From assembly GCF_010731775.1 (NCBI RefSeq), contig NZ_AP022590.1:5332001-5396000 (forward strand): a DNA stretch of 64,000 bases, written 5' to 3'. The position numbers and the translations under genes are program-made. Shown piece after piece: positions 7,583 to 16,518 of the stretch. Each line of letters begins with the position of its first letter. The stretch's first letter is position 1. The notes beneath the pieces are model-generated. The model was not told where the DNA came from, did no database searches, and was given only the letters and a program-made list of their open reading frames with translations. Source of the stretch: Mycobacterium mantenii. Lineage in GTDB: Bacteria; Actinomycetota; Actinomycetes; Mycobacteriales; Mycobacteriaceae.

Positions 7583-8182
7583 TCAGTCGAATCCAGCCAA
7601 CGTAACCCTCAAGGCCCGTTCCAACTCAACGTGGAGCGGTGGTCTCGTTTTAGTGTCTTCACTCAGCCGGCGTCGAAGTATGAATTGTGCGGTGGCCAAG
7701 GCCGTGTGGACAAGCAGCGAGGGACGAATGTCCAACCCTGCATCGACGCCCATCCGTGCAGCGACGAGTTCGATGAACTTGCGGCCATCGTTATCGCTGA
7801 TCAGTGCCGATTTGCTCAGTAGGTGGGGGGCGGTCAGTATGGCTTGTTGCCAGTAGTGCGGCTTCGGATTGGTTTTGTCCCACGCGGTTTCGGCGAACAA
7901 CGCGATCAGCGCGTCGGCTGCTGATTGGTCCGATGGCTGAGTGCCATAGGCGGCAACGATTTCAGCGACCGTTTGCCGCAAGGGGGCGATCAGCAGATCT
8001 TCCTTCGTAGGCGCGTAGCGGAAGTACGTGCTGATGGATATCCCGGAAGCGGCAGCGATGTCCTCGGTGGTCACCGCAGCAAATCCACGTTCGGCAAAAA
8101 GTTGATGTGCGGTTCCCTGGATCTGCGAGAGCAACTCGGCGCGGCGTCGGTCCCTTAACGAGCCAGTGTTTGCGGAGGGCAT
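7583..8182 (-). CDS. TetR-family regulator (first of four in the cargo)
   Basis: 199 residues from the ATG at 8182, preceded by GAAGG; the reading frame to 8323 extends through the promoter and is rejected. N-terminal helix-turn-helix: TTEDIAAASGISISTYFRYA, then PTKEDLL. The remainder is an all-helical ligand domain without recognisable identity. Its promoter region (8229-8266) carries words also found in front of mmpL, so the two promoters probably answer to the same repressor. It ends 70 bp from the Nudix gene and faces it tail to tail. Confidence 0.85.
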   Translation of the reverse strand: MPSANTGSLRDRRRAELLSQIQGTAHQLFAERGFAAVTTEDIAAASGISISTYFRYAPTKEDLLIAPLRQTVAEIVAAYGTQPSDQSAADALIALFAETAWDKTNPKPHYWQQAILTAPHLLSKSALISDNDGRKFIELVAARMGVDAGLDIRPSLLVHTALATAQFILRRRLSEDTKTRPPLHVELERALRVTLAGFD

Positions 8183-8587
8183 GACATCGCCTTCGTCAAT
8201 CCGACATTCCAGGCTTCCTTCTGCGCTATGGTACGAACAGTAGCGTAGCGAAACCAACAGTACTAGGGGTTGTTTTGCTGGTGTCGCGATGTCGGGGACC
8301 GAGGCAGGCGACGCGGATTGCACGGGAATGGCGGTCGCCTCACGAATATTCGCGAGTAGCCGCGGCCACAGGTGCCCGCCAATCGGGCTCAGGTTTCACA
8401 CCGGCTCGGCATGGCGCAAATTCGGCGCTGGCTATATCGGTCGCCAAACAGTGCGCTCGTGCCTGCCGTTCTCGGTGCTGTCCGGGTTGTCGACATTCCG
8501 CTGAGAAGTGGCGCTCCGCAAGCCTCAGGTTGCTAGGTCCATCCCCCAGTAGAGGTCTGTGTCTTGTTGGCTGAGGTAGAGGCCGCG
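8183..8587. other. intergenic control region between two divergent TetR genes
   Basis: About 400 bp without a convincing gene. The left part holds the TetR promoter and the operator-like words at 8229-8266. The rest has no conserved ORF and no clear hairpin; a TTG at 8564 could extend the rightward TetR protein by eight residues. Confidence 0.5.
8229..8266. promoter_or_regulatory. operator-like promoter region of the 7583-8182 TetR gene
   Basis: Contains AGTAGCG (8239-8245), GAAACCAAC (8250-8258) and AACAGTACTA (8256-8265). The last two words also occur in front of mmpL at 13782-13790 and 13799-13808. AGTAGCG is the half-site of the perfect dyad at 14448-14466. Confidence 0.5.
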
Positions 8588-9199
8588 ATGTCTCGTCCAG
8601 GGGCACACACCGCGAGCAGCGCAGCAGTCCTCGACGCCACCCGGGCGGTCGCAACGTTGGGCGGCTTCAAGGCGGTCCACTTCAAATCGGTCGCCAAGCA
8701 AGCCGGCGTCACGGTCGGGTCGGTGTATGACCATTTCACGTCGAAGACCCACCTGCTGGTGACGCTGCTCGCCCGCGAGTTCGTGCGCCTGGATGAAGAA
8801 CGCGACTGGAGCACGTGTGCGGCGTCCCCGATTCGGCGAGTGGAATCCTTGACTCGGCGGCTTCACGACGAATGGCAGCAAAATGTGAAGCTCACCGAGG
8901 CCGTGGTTCGCGCATTCGTTACTGCTGGCACCGATGAAGCTCTGGCGGCCCAACATGCCGCCGATCTGATCGAAAGCATGCTGGCGCGGGCACTGAGTGG
9001 CGGTACGGAAGGAATCCACGAGCGACAGATCGCAGGGCTCATCGCTGATATCTGGCTGGCCAACTTGATGGCCTTCGTCGGCGGCCGGGCAACAGCGGAG
9101 CAGACACGCGAGTGCATCGACGGAGCTATGCGACTTGTTCTTGATGTGGGCGGGCGCCAACGATCTCTAGCAATACCGACAGTATCGCTGCGATACTAG
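8588..9199 (+). CDS. TetR-family regulator (second)
   Basis: 203 residues from the ATG at 8588, preceded by GAGG. The N-terminal helix-turn-helix is FKSVAKQAGVTVGSVYDHFT followed by SKTHLLVTLL. The ligand domain is unassigned. The last codons contain a perfect 17-bp palindrome (9181-9197) that sits 48 bp ahead of the next gene, so the protein may control its downstream neighbour and itself. It diverges from the first TetR gene. Confidence 0.85.
   Translation: MSRPGAHTASSAAVLDATRAVATLGGFKAVHFKSVAKQAGVTVGSVYDHFTSKTHLLVTLLAREFVRLDEERDWSTCAASPIRRVESLTRRLHDEWQQNVKLTEAVVRAFVTAGTDEALAAQHAADLIESMLARALSGGTEGIHERQIAGLIADIWLANLMAFVGGRATAEQTRECIDGAMRLVLDVGGRQRSLAIPTVSLRY
9181..9197. promoter_or_regulatory. 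perfect 17-bp palindrome ahead of the 9245 gene
   Basis: AGTATCGC-T-GCGATACT, with 8-bp arms and a 1-bp centre. It overlaps the 3' end of the TetR coding sequence and lies 48 bp upstream of the next ATG. It has the size of a TetR operator and is related to, but not the same as, the CGGTATCGC word at 13790 ahead of mmpL. Confidence 0.6.
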
Positions 9200-9244
9200 A
9201 AGTCTTATAAGTGTGGCTCCGCTGACGTGTCGAAGGGAGCGGCT

Positions 9245-9667
9245 ATGCCTGCACAATGGATCGAGCAGTGCACTGTTCAGCGAGTCTCACTGCAAGGTGG
9301 CCTGGTACTCGACCTCGACGATTACAGCGAGCTCGTAATCTCCCGTCCGATGCGGCTGACGCTTCCTGCAGTAGGAGCCTGGCCCGAGGAAGAGGTGTTG
9401 ATCGACCCCGCCCACCTTTCGCCGGAAGAGCGGACGTTGTTGGACCTTGCCGGAGCGGTATGCACGCGGGCCTGGTTCGACGATGACGGGTCGCTCCATC
9501 TCGGGTTCTCCCGCGGACACCGCATCGATGTCCTCCCAGATGCAGCAGCGACCGCGTGGGAACTCTATGGCAAAGGCCATGGCTACATGGCGTGTCTGCC
9601 TCGGGGCCGAGTCCGAGCGGTTCGGCACGACCTTTCTGCCGAAGACGACGACTTAGATACTACGTAA
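9245..9667 (+). CDS. small mycobacterial protein, probably DUF6188-like
   Basis: 140 residues from the ATG at 9245, which follows GAAGGGAGCGG; a GTG at 9227 is a weaker alternative. The pattern GGLVLDLDDYSELVISRPM, then LTLLDLAGAVCTRAWF-like text, DDGSLHLGFSRGHRIDVLPD and AAATAWELYGKG, matches a family of short mycobacterial proteins that I recall as DUF6188. These have predicted beta-rich folds and no known function. There is no signal or membrane segment. It follows the second TetR gene closely and is probably co-regulated with it. Confidence 0.6.
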   Translation: MPAQWIEQCTVQRVSLQGGLVLDLDDYSELVISRPMRLTLPAVGAWPEEEVLIDPAHLSPEERTLLDLAGAVCTRAWFDDDGSLHLGFSRGHRIDVLPDAAATAWELYGKGHGYMACLPRGRVRAVRHDLSAEDDDLDTT

Positions 9668-9782
9668 ATCACTACATGCGGGGCGTAGGGAACAATCTGG
9701 AGCGCTTAGTCGTAATGGCAGCCGGATTCGTCGAATTCAACGAGATCAATAGCAGGGCGGGCCGTGTCCATTGATTGGATCT

Positions 9783-10676
9783 TCATGTCATCCCCATTGT
9801 GCGGTCGAGGAAGTCGGTGACCGCGGCGGTGAACGCGTCGTTGTTGTCGCCGGCAACCATGTGACCGGTCCCGGTGACGTCCGTCGTTTCGGCGTGTGGG
9901 ACGAGCTGGAGGAATTCGTTGACGGTGTCCTGGGAGACGACGTCTGACAGTGCGCCGCGTACTAGCAGCGTTGGGGCCGTGATTCGACGTGCTGCGTCGG
10001 CGAGAAATCCACTGATGGCGTCGAACTCCTCGCTGCCGGTCATGAGATTGCCTTGCAGGACATCGAAGTTGGAGCTGATGAAGGCGGGGTCCCAGCGCCA
10101 GATCCATCGCCCGTCGCTCCGTTGGCGCAGAACCTTGTGCAGGCCGTCGAGATTTTCGGGTCGCGCGCGGCGTGGGTTGTATTCGGCGATGACATCGGCG
10201 GCGTCATCGAGCGTGCCGAATCCGTCGGGGTGTGCGGCCATGAATGACACGATGCGATGGGCCCCATCAAATTCCATTCGTGGGGTGATGTCGACCAGGA
10301 CAACGGCTGCCCAGAGGTCGGGTGGGGCCAGCAGGTGGGTAGCGAGGATGATCAGCCCGCCCAGCGACGCGCCGACGACGGCGGGGGGACTGTCGGGGCT
10401 GACGTGGTCTCGTACCGAGATCAGATCGGATACGAACCGTTCGACGTCGTATTGTCCGCTGGGGTCCCAGTCGCTGTCGCCGTGACCTCGTGTGTCGTAG
10501 GCGACGACGGTGTAGCCGTGGGAATGGAGTCGGCGAGCGGTGGTGGCCCATGCGTGACGGTTCTGACCGCCGCCGTGGAGCAGCAACACGACGGGGCGAG
10601 TCGCGGCGTGGCGGTAGCAATCGGCCACGAGGGTGATCCCGTCGCTGGTGCGGATGCGCCCCTGGCTAATCGTCAT
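9783..10676 (-). CDS. alpha/beta hydrolase downstream of mmpL
   Basis: 297 residues from the ATG at 10676. It has the oxyanion motif LLLHGGGQNRHAW, nucleophile elbow VGASLGG (Ser104), an acid in RGALSDVV and catalytic His in GTGHMVAGDN. Such enzymes hydrolyse esters, lactones or epoxides. The gene starts 15 bp after the mmpL stop and is almost certainly in the same transcript, so the pair may detoxify and export, or release and export, one compound. The long in-frame extension to 11873 is only a shadow of mmpL. The substrate is unknown. Confidence 0.85.
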   Translation of the reverse strand: MTISQGRIRTSDGITLVADCYRHAATRPVVLLLHGGGQNRHAWATTARRLHSHGYTVVAYDTRGHGDSDWDPSGQYDVERFVSDLISVRDHVSPDSPPAVVGASLGGLIILATHLLAPPDLWAAVVLVDITPRMEFDGAHRIVSFMAAHPDGFGTLDDAADVIAEYNPRRARPENLDGLHKVLRQRSDGRWIWRWDPAFISSNFDVLQGNLMTGSEEFDAISGFLADAARRITAPTLLVRGALSDVVSQDTVNEFLQLVPHAETTDVTGTGHMVAGDNNDAFTAAVTDFLDRTMGMT

Positions 10677-10690
10677 GTGGTCCGATGTGG

Positions 10691-13600
10691 TCAGCCGTTG
10701 TGAGTCAGGGGTTTCCGTTGCGGCCACCAGCTCGCTTCGCGCAGCAGGGTGGCGATCGCGGGAACGGTGAGGGTGCGAACGACGAAGGTATCCAGTAGTA
10801 GGCCGCAGCCGATGATGAATCCGGCTTGGATCATGATCGCGATGGAGCCGGCGATCAGGCCGAACATGCTGGCGGCGAAGATGAGCCCGGCCGAAGTGAT
10901 GACTGAGCCGGTGTTTGCGACGGTTCGCAGGACGCCGACGCGAATGTTGTGGGCAGATTCTTCGCGTAGTCGCGAGATGAGCAGCATGTTGTAGTCGGCG
11001 CCGACGGCGACCAGGATGATGAACGCCAGAAGCGGTACGGGCCAGGCGATTTCCTTGCCAAGGCCATATTGAAAGACGAGGGTTCCCAGTCCGAGCGCGG
11101 CGCCGTAGTTGAGCACGACGGTACCCAACAGGTAGAGCGGGGCGACCAGGGCGCGCAGCAATACGACCAAGATGAGGCCGACGATGACGAGGGTCGCAAA
11201 GGCCAGCTGATGAAAGTCGGCGGAAAGCAGGCGTTGGATGTCGGAGTTGACGGCGGGGAATCCGGCCATCGACACCGTGGCGTTGGCCAGCGAGGTGTTG
11301 GGTCGTGCGGCATCGGCGACCTCGGTGATTTTGTGGGCGAGGTTCATCGCGTCGCTGCTGTAGGGGTCGTAACTGGATTCGATGGCGAAACGTGCGGTTT
11401 TTCCGTCGGGTGACAGGAAATGCTTTGCAACGTCGGCGAATTGGCGGTTCTCGAAGGCATTGGTGGGCAGGTAGAAGCCGCTGGCGTTGTCGGAGCCGGC
11501 GGTGGTTCGTGCGGAATTCTGCAGTTGGGTGGCGATTTGGCTCATGCCTGACAGCATTTCGATGTTGCTGTCGGCGAGTGTATGCACGCCGGTGGCGAGC
11601 GCCTGTGCGCCGGAGGCGAGTTGGCTGATGCCGCTTTGGAGGCGGCGGATGTTGCCGGCCAGGTCGGCGGGGTCGCCGAGCGCTCCGAAAGTCTTGTCCA
11701 GCGACGTGATTGTGTTTTGGACGTCGGCCACGGTGCCGGCCGCGGTGTCGCTGCCGGGCTGGTACAGGTCGCCGAGGTTGGCGAGCTGGTTGAAGAAGCC
11801 GGTATGGCGCAGGGTCACCAGGATCTGGACCTGGTCGCGGAGTTGGGTGCATTCCGGTGTGGTCGCACACCACGGGGAGGTGTTGAGCGCACCGACGAGC
11901 GGGTCGATGGCGGCGATCGCGTTTTGGGCCTGGTCGGCTTGCTGGCGCAGTCCCGGACCGGTTCGGATGGCTTGGTCGACGGCCGGGGCGGTAGCCGAAA
12001 GCTGCTGTAGCAGCGGACGGAACCGCTGGACTTGGGATCCACTGGATTGGGCTTGGGTGAGGAGTCCGGTCAACGGGGTCAACGCGGTGCGCAAGGTGGT
12101 GTCCAGTTGCGCGAGACCGCCGGCGAGTTGGTCGGCGCCGTGGGTGAGTTTGGCCAGGTCATCCTTGTGTGCGTCGCCCTTGGCGACCGCGCCGGCCATC
12201 TTGTCGCCAATCTCGCCGTTTTGCCACGACAGTTGAGCCTGGTCCAGACGCGCGCCCGTCGGCCGGGTGACACCGGAGACCTTGGTGACGCCGGGCAGTT
12301 GCGAGACCCGAGAGGCCATTTCATCCAGGTCGGCCAGGGCCTTGCTGGTGCGCATATCGGTGGGCGATTCGACGACCATGAATTCGGTGACGATGGCGTC
12401 CTTGCGAAAGTGCCTGTCCAGCAGTCGATATCCCTCATTGCTGGCCGTGGTCGCCGGCTGTCCTCGGCGATCGTCGTAGCTGATGTGCATAGTCAGCGCG
12501 ACGGCTGCCAGGCCTAGCACCAGCGCCAGACTGGCGACCAATAGCGGCACGGGTCGACGGACCACCGCCACGGCGATCCAGTTCCAGTAGCGGCGAGTGC
12601 GATCTGCCTTGGGTTCACCGATGCCGCGTTTGGCCGCCAGCGCCAACACCGGGGGAAATAACGTCACCGTGGCCGCGAATCCGACAAAGACGGCGATAGC
12701 GCACGCCGGACCCAACGCGGCGAACACGCTCAACTTCGCGAACACCATGGCCAGAAACGCAAACGCCACGGTGGCGGCCGAAGCCAAAATCACGCGCCCG
12801 ATGGTGGCGGTCGCGTTGATCACCGACAGATCCGGCGGAACGTTTTGGCGTCGCTGCTCGTGATATCGGCTGATCAAAAACACCGAATAATCGGTGCCGG
12901 CACCCAGCAGGATCACCGTCATGAAGGCGATGGTGAACTGCGATACCGGCATGCCCGATTCGCCCAACGCCGATAGCACTCCGCGCCCCACTGCCAGGCT
13001 TACACCGATGACCAGCAGTGGCAGCAAGGCGGTAAACACCGACCGATACACGACCAGCAAGATCATTGCGATCAGGCCTGCCGTCGCGATCGAGATGACA
13101 ACCAAATCCTCTTCGGCCGAGGCGATTTGATCGTGGAAGGTGGCTGGGGGCCCGGTGACGCGAACATTGGTGGGTGAGCCGCTGAATGCTTGGGCGGCGA
13201 TCGTGCGGACCGCCTGGACCGATTCGGCAGCTTTGACATCGCCCAACGTTCCGGCCACTCCCACCGGTACATACCAGGCTTTGCCGTCTTGGCTGACTGC
13301 CTGGCTTGCGGTGACGGGGTCGGCCAACAAGTCTTGAACCAGGCGTACGTGCTCCGAGTCGGCACGCAATCGCGAAATCATGGTGTTGTAGCGCTGGCGC
13401 ACCGGCGCAGTCAGGCCCGCCGGATCCTCCATCGCGACAAATATCGTTGTCTTGGATCCCTGCTCGCCGAAGGCCGCGCCCATGCGGTCTACCGTCTGCA
13501 GCGATGGCGCATCGCGCGGTATGAGATTCACCGACTGCTGTCTAACAACGGTTTCCAGCTGCGGGAACAGCACCGCCAGGGCGGCGGCGGTCACCACCCA

Positions 13601-13759
13601 CATGCCGATGATCAGCACCTTATGCCGGATGCTGAAACCCGCCAGGCGGGCCAGCCGATCGCTGTATGCGCCCTCACCGGCCGCCACTTTTTGCAGTCGC
13701 TCCCGAACGGGGCGACTCAAGGTCGCCACACCCGAAGAAACCCACCCGTAATCCGCCAT
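10691..13759 (-). CDS. MmpL-type RND transporter on the mobile element
   Basis: 1,022 residues from the ATG at 13759. Two RND repeats are visible: each has a first membrane helix (LIIGMWVVTAAALAVLF near the N-terminus), a long periplasmic loop and a five-to-six-helix bundle. The proton-relay motifs GAGTDYSVFLISRYHE and GADYNMLLISRLREE are intact. The second periplasmic loop is long and rich in Gln/Leu coiled-coil-like repeats. Mycobacterial MmpL proteins export lipids, siderophores or drugs. No MmpS partner is adjacent. Its own promoter carries operator words shared with two TetR promoters (13782-13817), suggesting inducible efflux. A longer N-terminus to 13957 is unlikely. Confidence 0.93.
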   Translation of the reverse strand: MADYGWVSSGVATLSRPVRERLQKVAAGEGAYSDRLARLAGFSIRHKVLIIGMWVVTAAALAVLFPQLETVVRQQSVNLIPRDAPSLQTVDRMGAAFGEQGSKTTIFVAMEDPAGLTAPVRQRYNTMISRLRADSEHVRLVQDLLADPVTASQAVSQDGKAWYVPVGVAGTLGDVKAAESVQAVRTIAAQAFSGSPTNVRVTGPPATFHDQIASAEEDLVVISIATAGLIAMILLVVYRSVFTALLPLLVIGVSLAVGRGVLSALGESGMPVSQFTIAFMTVILLGAGTDYSVFLISRYHEQRRQNVPPDLSVINATATIGRVILASAATVAFAFLAMVFAKLSVFAALGPACAIAVFVGFAATVTLFPPVLALAAKRGIGEPKADRTRRYWNWIAVAVVRRPVPLLVASLALVLGLAAVALTMHISYDDRRGQPATTASNEGYRLLDRHFRKDAIVTEFMVVESPTDMRTSKALADLDEMASRVSQLPGVTKVSGVTRPTGARLDQAQLSWQNGEIGDKMAGAVAKGDAHKDDLAKLTHGADQLAGGLAQLDTTLRTALTPLTGLLTQAQSSGSQVQRFRPLLQQLSATAPAVDQAIRTGPGLRQQADQAQNAIAAIDPLVGALNTSPWCATTPECTQLRDQVQILVTLRHTGFFNQLANLGDLYQPGSDTAAGTVADVQNTITSLDKTFGALGDPADLAGNIRRLQSGISQLASGAQALATGVHTLADSNIEMLSGMSQIATQLQNSARTTAGSDNASGFYLPTNAFENRQFADVAKHFLSPDGKTARFAIESSYDPYSSDAMNLAHKITEVADAARPNTSLANATVSMAGFPAVNSDIQRLLSADFHQLAFATLVIVGLILVVLLRALVAPLYLLGTVVLNYGAALGLGTLVFQYGLGKEIAWPVPLLAFIILVAVGADYNMLLISRLREESAHNIRVGVLRTVANTGSVITSAGLIFAASMFGLIAGSIAIMIQAGFIIGCGLLLDTFVVRTLTVPAIATLLREASWWPQRKPLTHNG

Positions 13760-13781
13760 CCCCCGCCCCGCTACCTCAAAA

Positions 13782-13817
13782 GAAACCAACGGTATCGCAA
13801 CAGTACTACTAGTACCC
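13782..13817. promoter_or_regulatory. operator cluster of the mmpL promoter
   Basis: Contains GAAACCAAC (13782-13790), AACAGTACTA (13799-13808), the perfect dyad GTACTA-C-TAGTAC (13803-13815) and TACTACTAGTACCC (13804-13817). The last word recurs inverted at 14439-14452. The cluster is 23-58 bp upstream of the mmpL start, the right place for repression. Confidence 0.6.
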
Positions 13818-14002
13818 TTCCGCCTGCCCGGCAAAACTGCCACCGGTGACCGAATCACTCCGATCGCCGCCGCGCAACCAGCAGCTTCGGGCGGTGGCCA
13901 ACGCGCCGTCGACTGTCCAGCATGTCCGGTATAGCGATACGTGATCCCTTTGCGCACAGTTGATTTGGCAATAACGATGCACTCCGCACTGTGATAGTTT
14001 CA

Positions 14003-14263
14003 TCAACGGCGCAGGCGAAATCCCAGCCGGGATATCAACCTGATTGGCTCCTCGCGCACGTGGTCATACATTTCCCGGTTCATCAACTCGTCGTCCAAGT
14101 AAGAGCACGAGCGAGGGGGGTAGTGACGGGGACGAACGCGGCCTTGGTCGTCGACCGGCGGCCGTGGGTGTAGGCGCCGGGTGATAGCGCGGCGGGCCAG
14201 CCTGAAATCGCGAACCCCGAGCGCCCACACATGCGTCTTGGTTAGCGCAAGCGCGACATTCAT
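14003..14263 (-). CDS. doubtful small ORF upstream of mmpL
   Basis: An 86-residue basic reading frame (start MNVALALTKTHVWALGVRD, later YLDDELMNREMYDHVREEPI) on the mmpL strand, with a G-rich but not clearly ribosome-binding leader. The amino-acid mix is plausible for a protein, but I recognise no family. Equally likely to be a chance frame in GC-rich DNA. Confidence 0.25.
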   Translation of the reverse strand: MNVALALTKTHVWALGVRDFRLARRAITRRLHPRPPVDDQGRVRPRHYPPRSCSYLDDELMNREMYDHVREEPIRLISRLGFRLRR

Positions 14264-14438
14264 CGCCGACCAGCCCCGCCCGAGTGCACGATTCCCCCTC
14301 GCGCCCGCCGGCAGAGTTCGTTCGTCCGCCACACGAATCGGCCTGTGGTAGCCACGCCCTGGGGCTGCTCAACCCGGGATTGTCCGACCCACTGCCCGAT
14401 CATGCTCCCTCCTTCCCCGCACAGACCCCTACAAGAAA

Positions 14439-14466
14439 GGGTACTAGTAGTAGCGCTACGCTACTA
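14439..14466. promoter_or_regulatory. perfect palindromic operator ahead of the third TetR gene
   Basis: GGGTACTAGTAGTA (14439-14452) is the reverse complement of the word in the mmpL promoter. Overlapping it is the perfect dyad TAGTAGCG-CTA-CGCTACTA (14448-14466). The TetR start is about 95 bp downstream. Confidence 0.65.
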
Positions 14467-14559
14467 TAGGTAGCATTAGTTGCCTAGAGTCCAGATCAAT
14501 CGACCGATGCAGGGGCGATTCGGTGCGGGCTGGGTACGCGTGAGGTTTACGGTGACTAC

Positions 14560-15246
14560 GTGGAGCGTGACACCCTGGAATTCCCGGTCGACGACGATGA
14601 CGACGTTGACCCGCGCCGGCTGCGCTCACGAACCCGGCTCTTGGATGCGGCCACCAAACTCCTGAGCGCCGGCGGCATCGAAGCCGTCACCATCGATGCC
14701 GTCACCAAGGCCTCCAAAGTCGCGCGGACGACCCTGTACCGCCACTTCAGCAGCTCCACCCAACTGCTGGCCGCCACATTTGAGCGGCTCCTGCCGCAAG
14801 TCCACCCGCCACCGGCGACGGGATCTATGCGCGACCAACTCATCGAACTGTTGAGCCGACAGGCCACGCTGTTCCAGGAAGCCCCGCTGCATGTCACCAC
14901 CCTGGCTTGGGTCGCGCTTGGCCCAACACCCGACGGCACCCAGGAAACCCAGGACCGACACGCGCTGCGCGCGCGGATCATCGACCAATATCGACAACCG
15001 TTCGTTGCCCTGTTGCAAAGCCCCGAAGCTCGCGCCGACCTGGATGACTTCGACATGGAGCTGATCCTGTGTCAACTCATCGGGCCTGTGGCGTTCGCCC
15101 GCCTCACCGGGCTGCGTGCCATCGATCGTCAAGACTGCGAGCGCATCGTCGATGACTTCCTCGTCGCGCACCGCCGCCAGGCAGATAAACCCGCACAGCG
15201 GGCCGTCAGCCGTAAACCAGTTTCGCGCCGCAGCGGCTCCGACTAG
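14560..15246 (+). CDS. TetR-family regulator (third), divergent from mmpL
   Basis: 228 residues from a GTG with GAGG about 14 bp upstream. An acidic N-terminal run (DDDDDVD) precedes the helix-turn-helix VTIDAVTKASKVARTTLYRH, FSSSTQLLAATFERL. The C-terminal domain resembles the TetR_C family found in many mycobacterial regulators. Its promoter shares an inverted operator word with mmpL, which makes it the best candidate for the mmpL repressor. It is tail to tail with the P450 gene, 12 bp apart. Confidence 0.87.
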   Translation: MERDTLEFPVDDDDDVDPRRLRSRTRLLDAATKLLSAGGIEAVTIDAVTKASKVARTTLYRHFSSSTQLLAATFERLLPQVHPPPATGSMRDQLIELLSRQATLFQEAPLHVTTLAWVALGPTPDGTQETQDRHALRARIIDQYRQPFVALLQSPEARADLDDFDMELILCQLIGPVAFARLTGLRAIDRQDCERIVDDFLVAHRRQADKPAQRAVSRKPVSRRSGSD

Positions 15247-15258
15247 CCTGCAGCGCGG

Positions 15259-16452
15259 CTAATTCGCCGACCACGAGATCGGCAACGACAGATAACCTCG
15301 GATGGGGCCCGACCGCAGGCGTTGCGCGCGCTCTAGGTCGACCTCCCAGTTGGGCACCCGGGCCAGCAGGGCACGCAACGCAATCCGGGCCTCCATCCGC
15401 GCTAACGACGCGCCGAGGCAGAAGTGAATGCCCCTGCCGAATGCCACTTGGTGTTCGGGTTTGCGCCCGATATCAAATACGTCGGGATCGGCGAACACGC
15501 GTTCGTCACGATTAGCCGAGCCGAACAACAACAGCACCGATTCACCGGCGGACATCCTGACGCCATGCACTGTGACGTCGCGGGTCAACGTTCGCGAAAG
15601 TCCTTGCGCCGGTGAGTCATACCGCAGCAACTCCTCAACGGCTGCCCCGAGCAAGCTCTCATCGCCAGCCAGCTGGCGGCGGGTGTCGCGATAGTCGGCC
15701 AGTACCACCGCGGCGTTGGCCAGCAGATTCGACGTCGTCTCATGACCCGCGATCAGCAGCAGCAGGCAAAAGCCAAGCAGTTCGTCGTCACTGAGGTGCT
15801 TTCCGTCGATCTCGGCACACACCAACGCTGACATCAAGTCGTCGCGCGGTTGGCGGCGGCGGTCGGCGAGGAAATCGGTGAAGTACCCATAGATCGCGGC
15901 CGCGGCTGCCAAAGCCTCGCCGGTCTCGCCGTGGGTGGGATTGGATTGCACCAGCGCGTTCGACCATTGCCGAAATTGTGTGCGGTCCTCGCGCGGCACA
16001 CCGAGCAAATCAGCGATCACCATCGCTGGTAGTACAGCTGCGAAGTCGGCGACGAAATCGGCCGAACCTGCTTCCTGTATTAGGCCGCCCGTCAAGTGAT
16101 CAGCGAGGTCCTCGATCGCGGACGTCAGCGCCGCGATTCGGCGTGGTGTGAAGGCTTTGCTCACCAATGCCCGCAGCTGATCGTGTCGCGGGGGATCCAT
16201 CAAAATCATCATCGGCAGCAGCGATTCGCGAAAAGTCGAGCCCGGCGGAGTCGGAAATACTCCGTCGACCGACGAGTAGCTGTGATGGTCCAGCAGCGCG
16301 CTGATGACATCTGCGTGGCGACTCAGTACCCACGTGTTGGTATCGGTGGCGTGGTAGACGGGTGCGTCGTCGCGTAGCTGCCGGTAGACGGGGTAGGGGT
16401 CATCCTGAATTTCCGGGTCAAAGGGGTCGTAGCGAAGTTGTACGGTCGACAT
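15259..16452 (-). CDS. cytochrome P450 (mobile-element cargo)
   Basis: 397 residues from the ATG at 16452, preceded by GGCAGGAG. All P450 landmarks are present: I-helix LIAGHETTSN with the oxygen-activating Glu-Thr, ExxR in VEELLRYD, and the haem-thiolate loop FGRGIHFCLGASLARMEA. It is a soluble bacterial class I enzyme needing a ferredoxin and reductase; neither is encoded on the element, so it must use host partners. The substrate is unknown. It diverges from a TetR gene (16519) over a 25-bp dyad, the usual layout for substrate-induced P450s. Confidence 0.95.
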   Translation of the reverse strand: MSTVQLRYDPFDPEIQDDPYPVYRQLRDDAPVYHATDTNTWVLSRHADVISALLDHHSYSSVDGVFPTPPGSTFRESLLPMMILMDPPRHDQLRALVSKAFTPRRIAALTSAIEDLADHLTGGLIQEAGSADFVADFAAVLPAMVIADLLGVPREDRTQFRQWSNALVQSNPTHGETGEALAAAAAIYGYFTDFLADRRRQPRDDLMSALVCAEIDGKHLSDDELLGFCLLLLIAGHETTSNLLANAAVVLADYRDTRRQLAGDESLLGAAVEELLRYDSPAQGLSRTLTRDVTVHGVRMSAGESVLLLFGSANRDERVFADPDVFDIGRKPEHQVAFGRGIHFCLGASLARMEARIALRALLARVPNWEVDLERAQRLRSGPIRGYLSLPISWSAN

Positions 16453-16480
16453 GAGCGTCTCCTGCCACATTGCAGAACAC

Positions 16481-16505
16481 CGGTTTAGACTGAGAGTTTA
16501 AACCG
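16481..16505. promoter_or_regulatory. 25-bp dyad operator between P450 and TetR genes
   Basis: Arms CGGTTTA (16481-16487) and TAAACCG (16499-16505) with an 11-bp centre that is itself partly symmetric (GACT against AGTT). It is 28 bp upstream of the P450 ATG and 14 bp upstream of the TetR ATG, so one bound repressor could block both promoters. Confidence 0.7.
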
Positions 16506-16518
16506 AGGGGAGGACTTT

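Larger units (their letters stand above)
13760..14559. other. 800-bp control region between mmpL and a divergent TetR gene
   Basis: Holds operator sequences at both ends (13782-13817 and 14439-14466), which share an inverted 14-bp word. The centre contains one possible short minus-strand ORF (14003-14263, listed separately) and otherwise nothing recognisable. Confidence 0.6.

Noticed and set aside
11500..11873. A 696-residue frame on the minus strand ending in the alpha/beta hydrolase
   Set aside because: The N-terminal 400 residues are Arg/Pro-rich shadow coding of the mmpL gene in another frame. The hydrolase begins at 10676.
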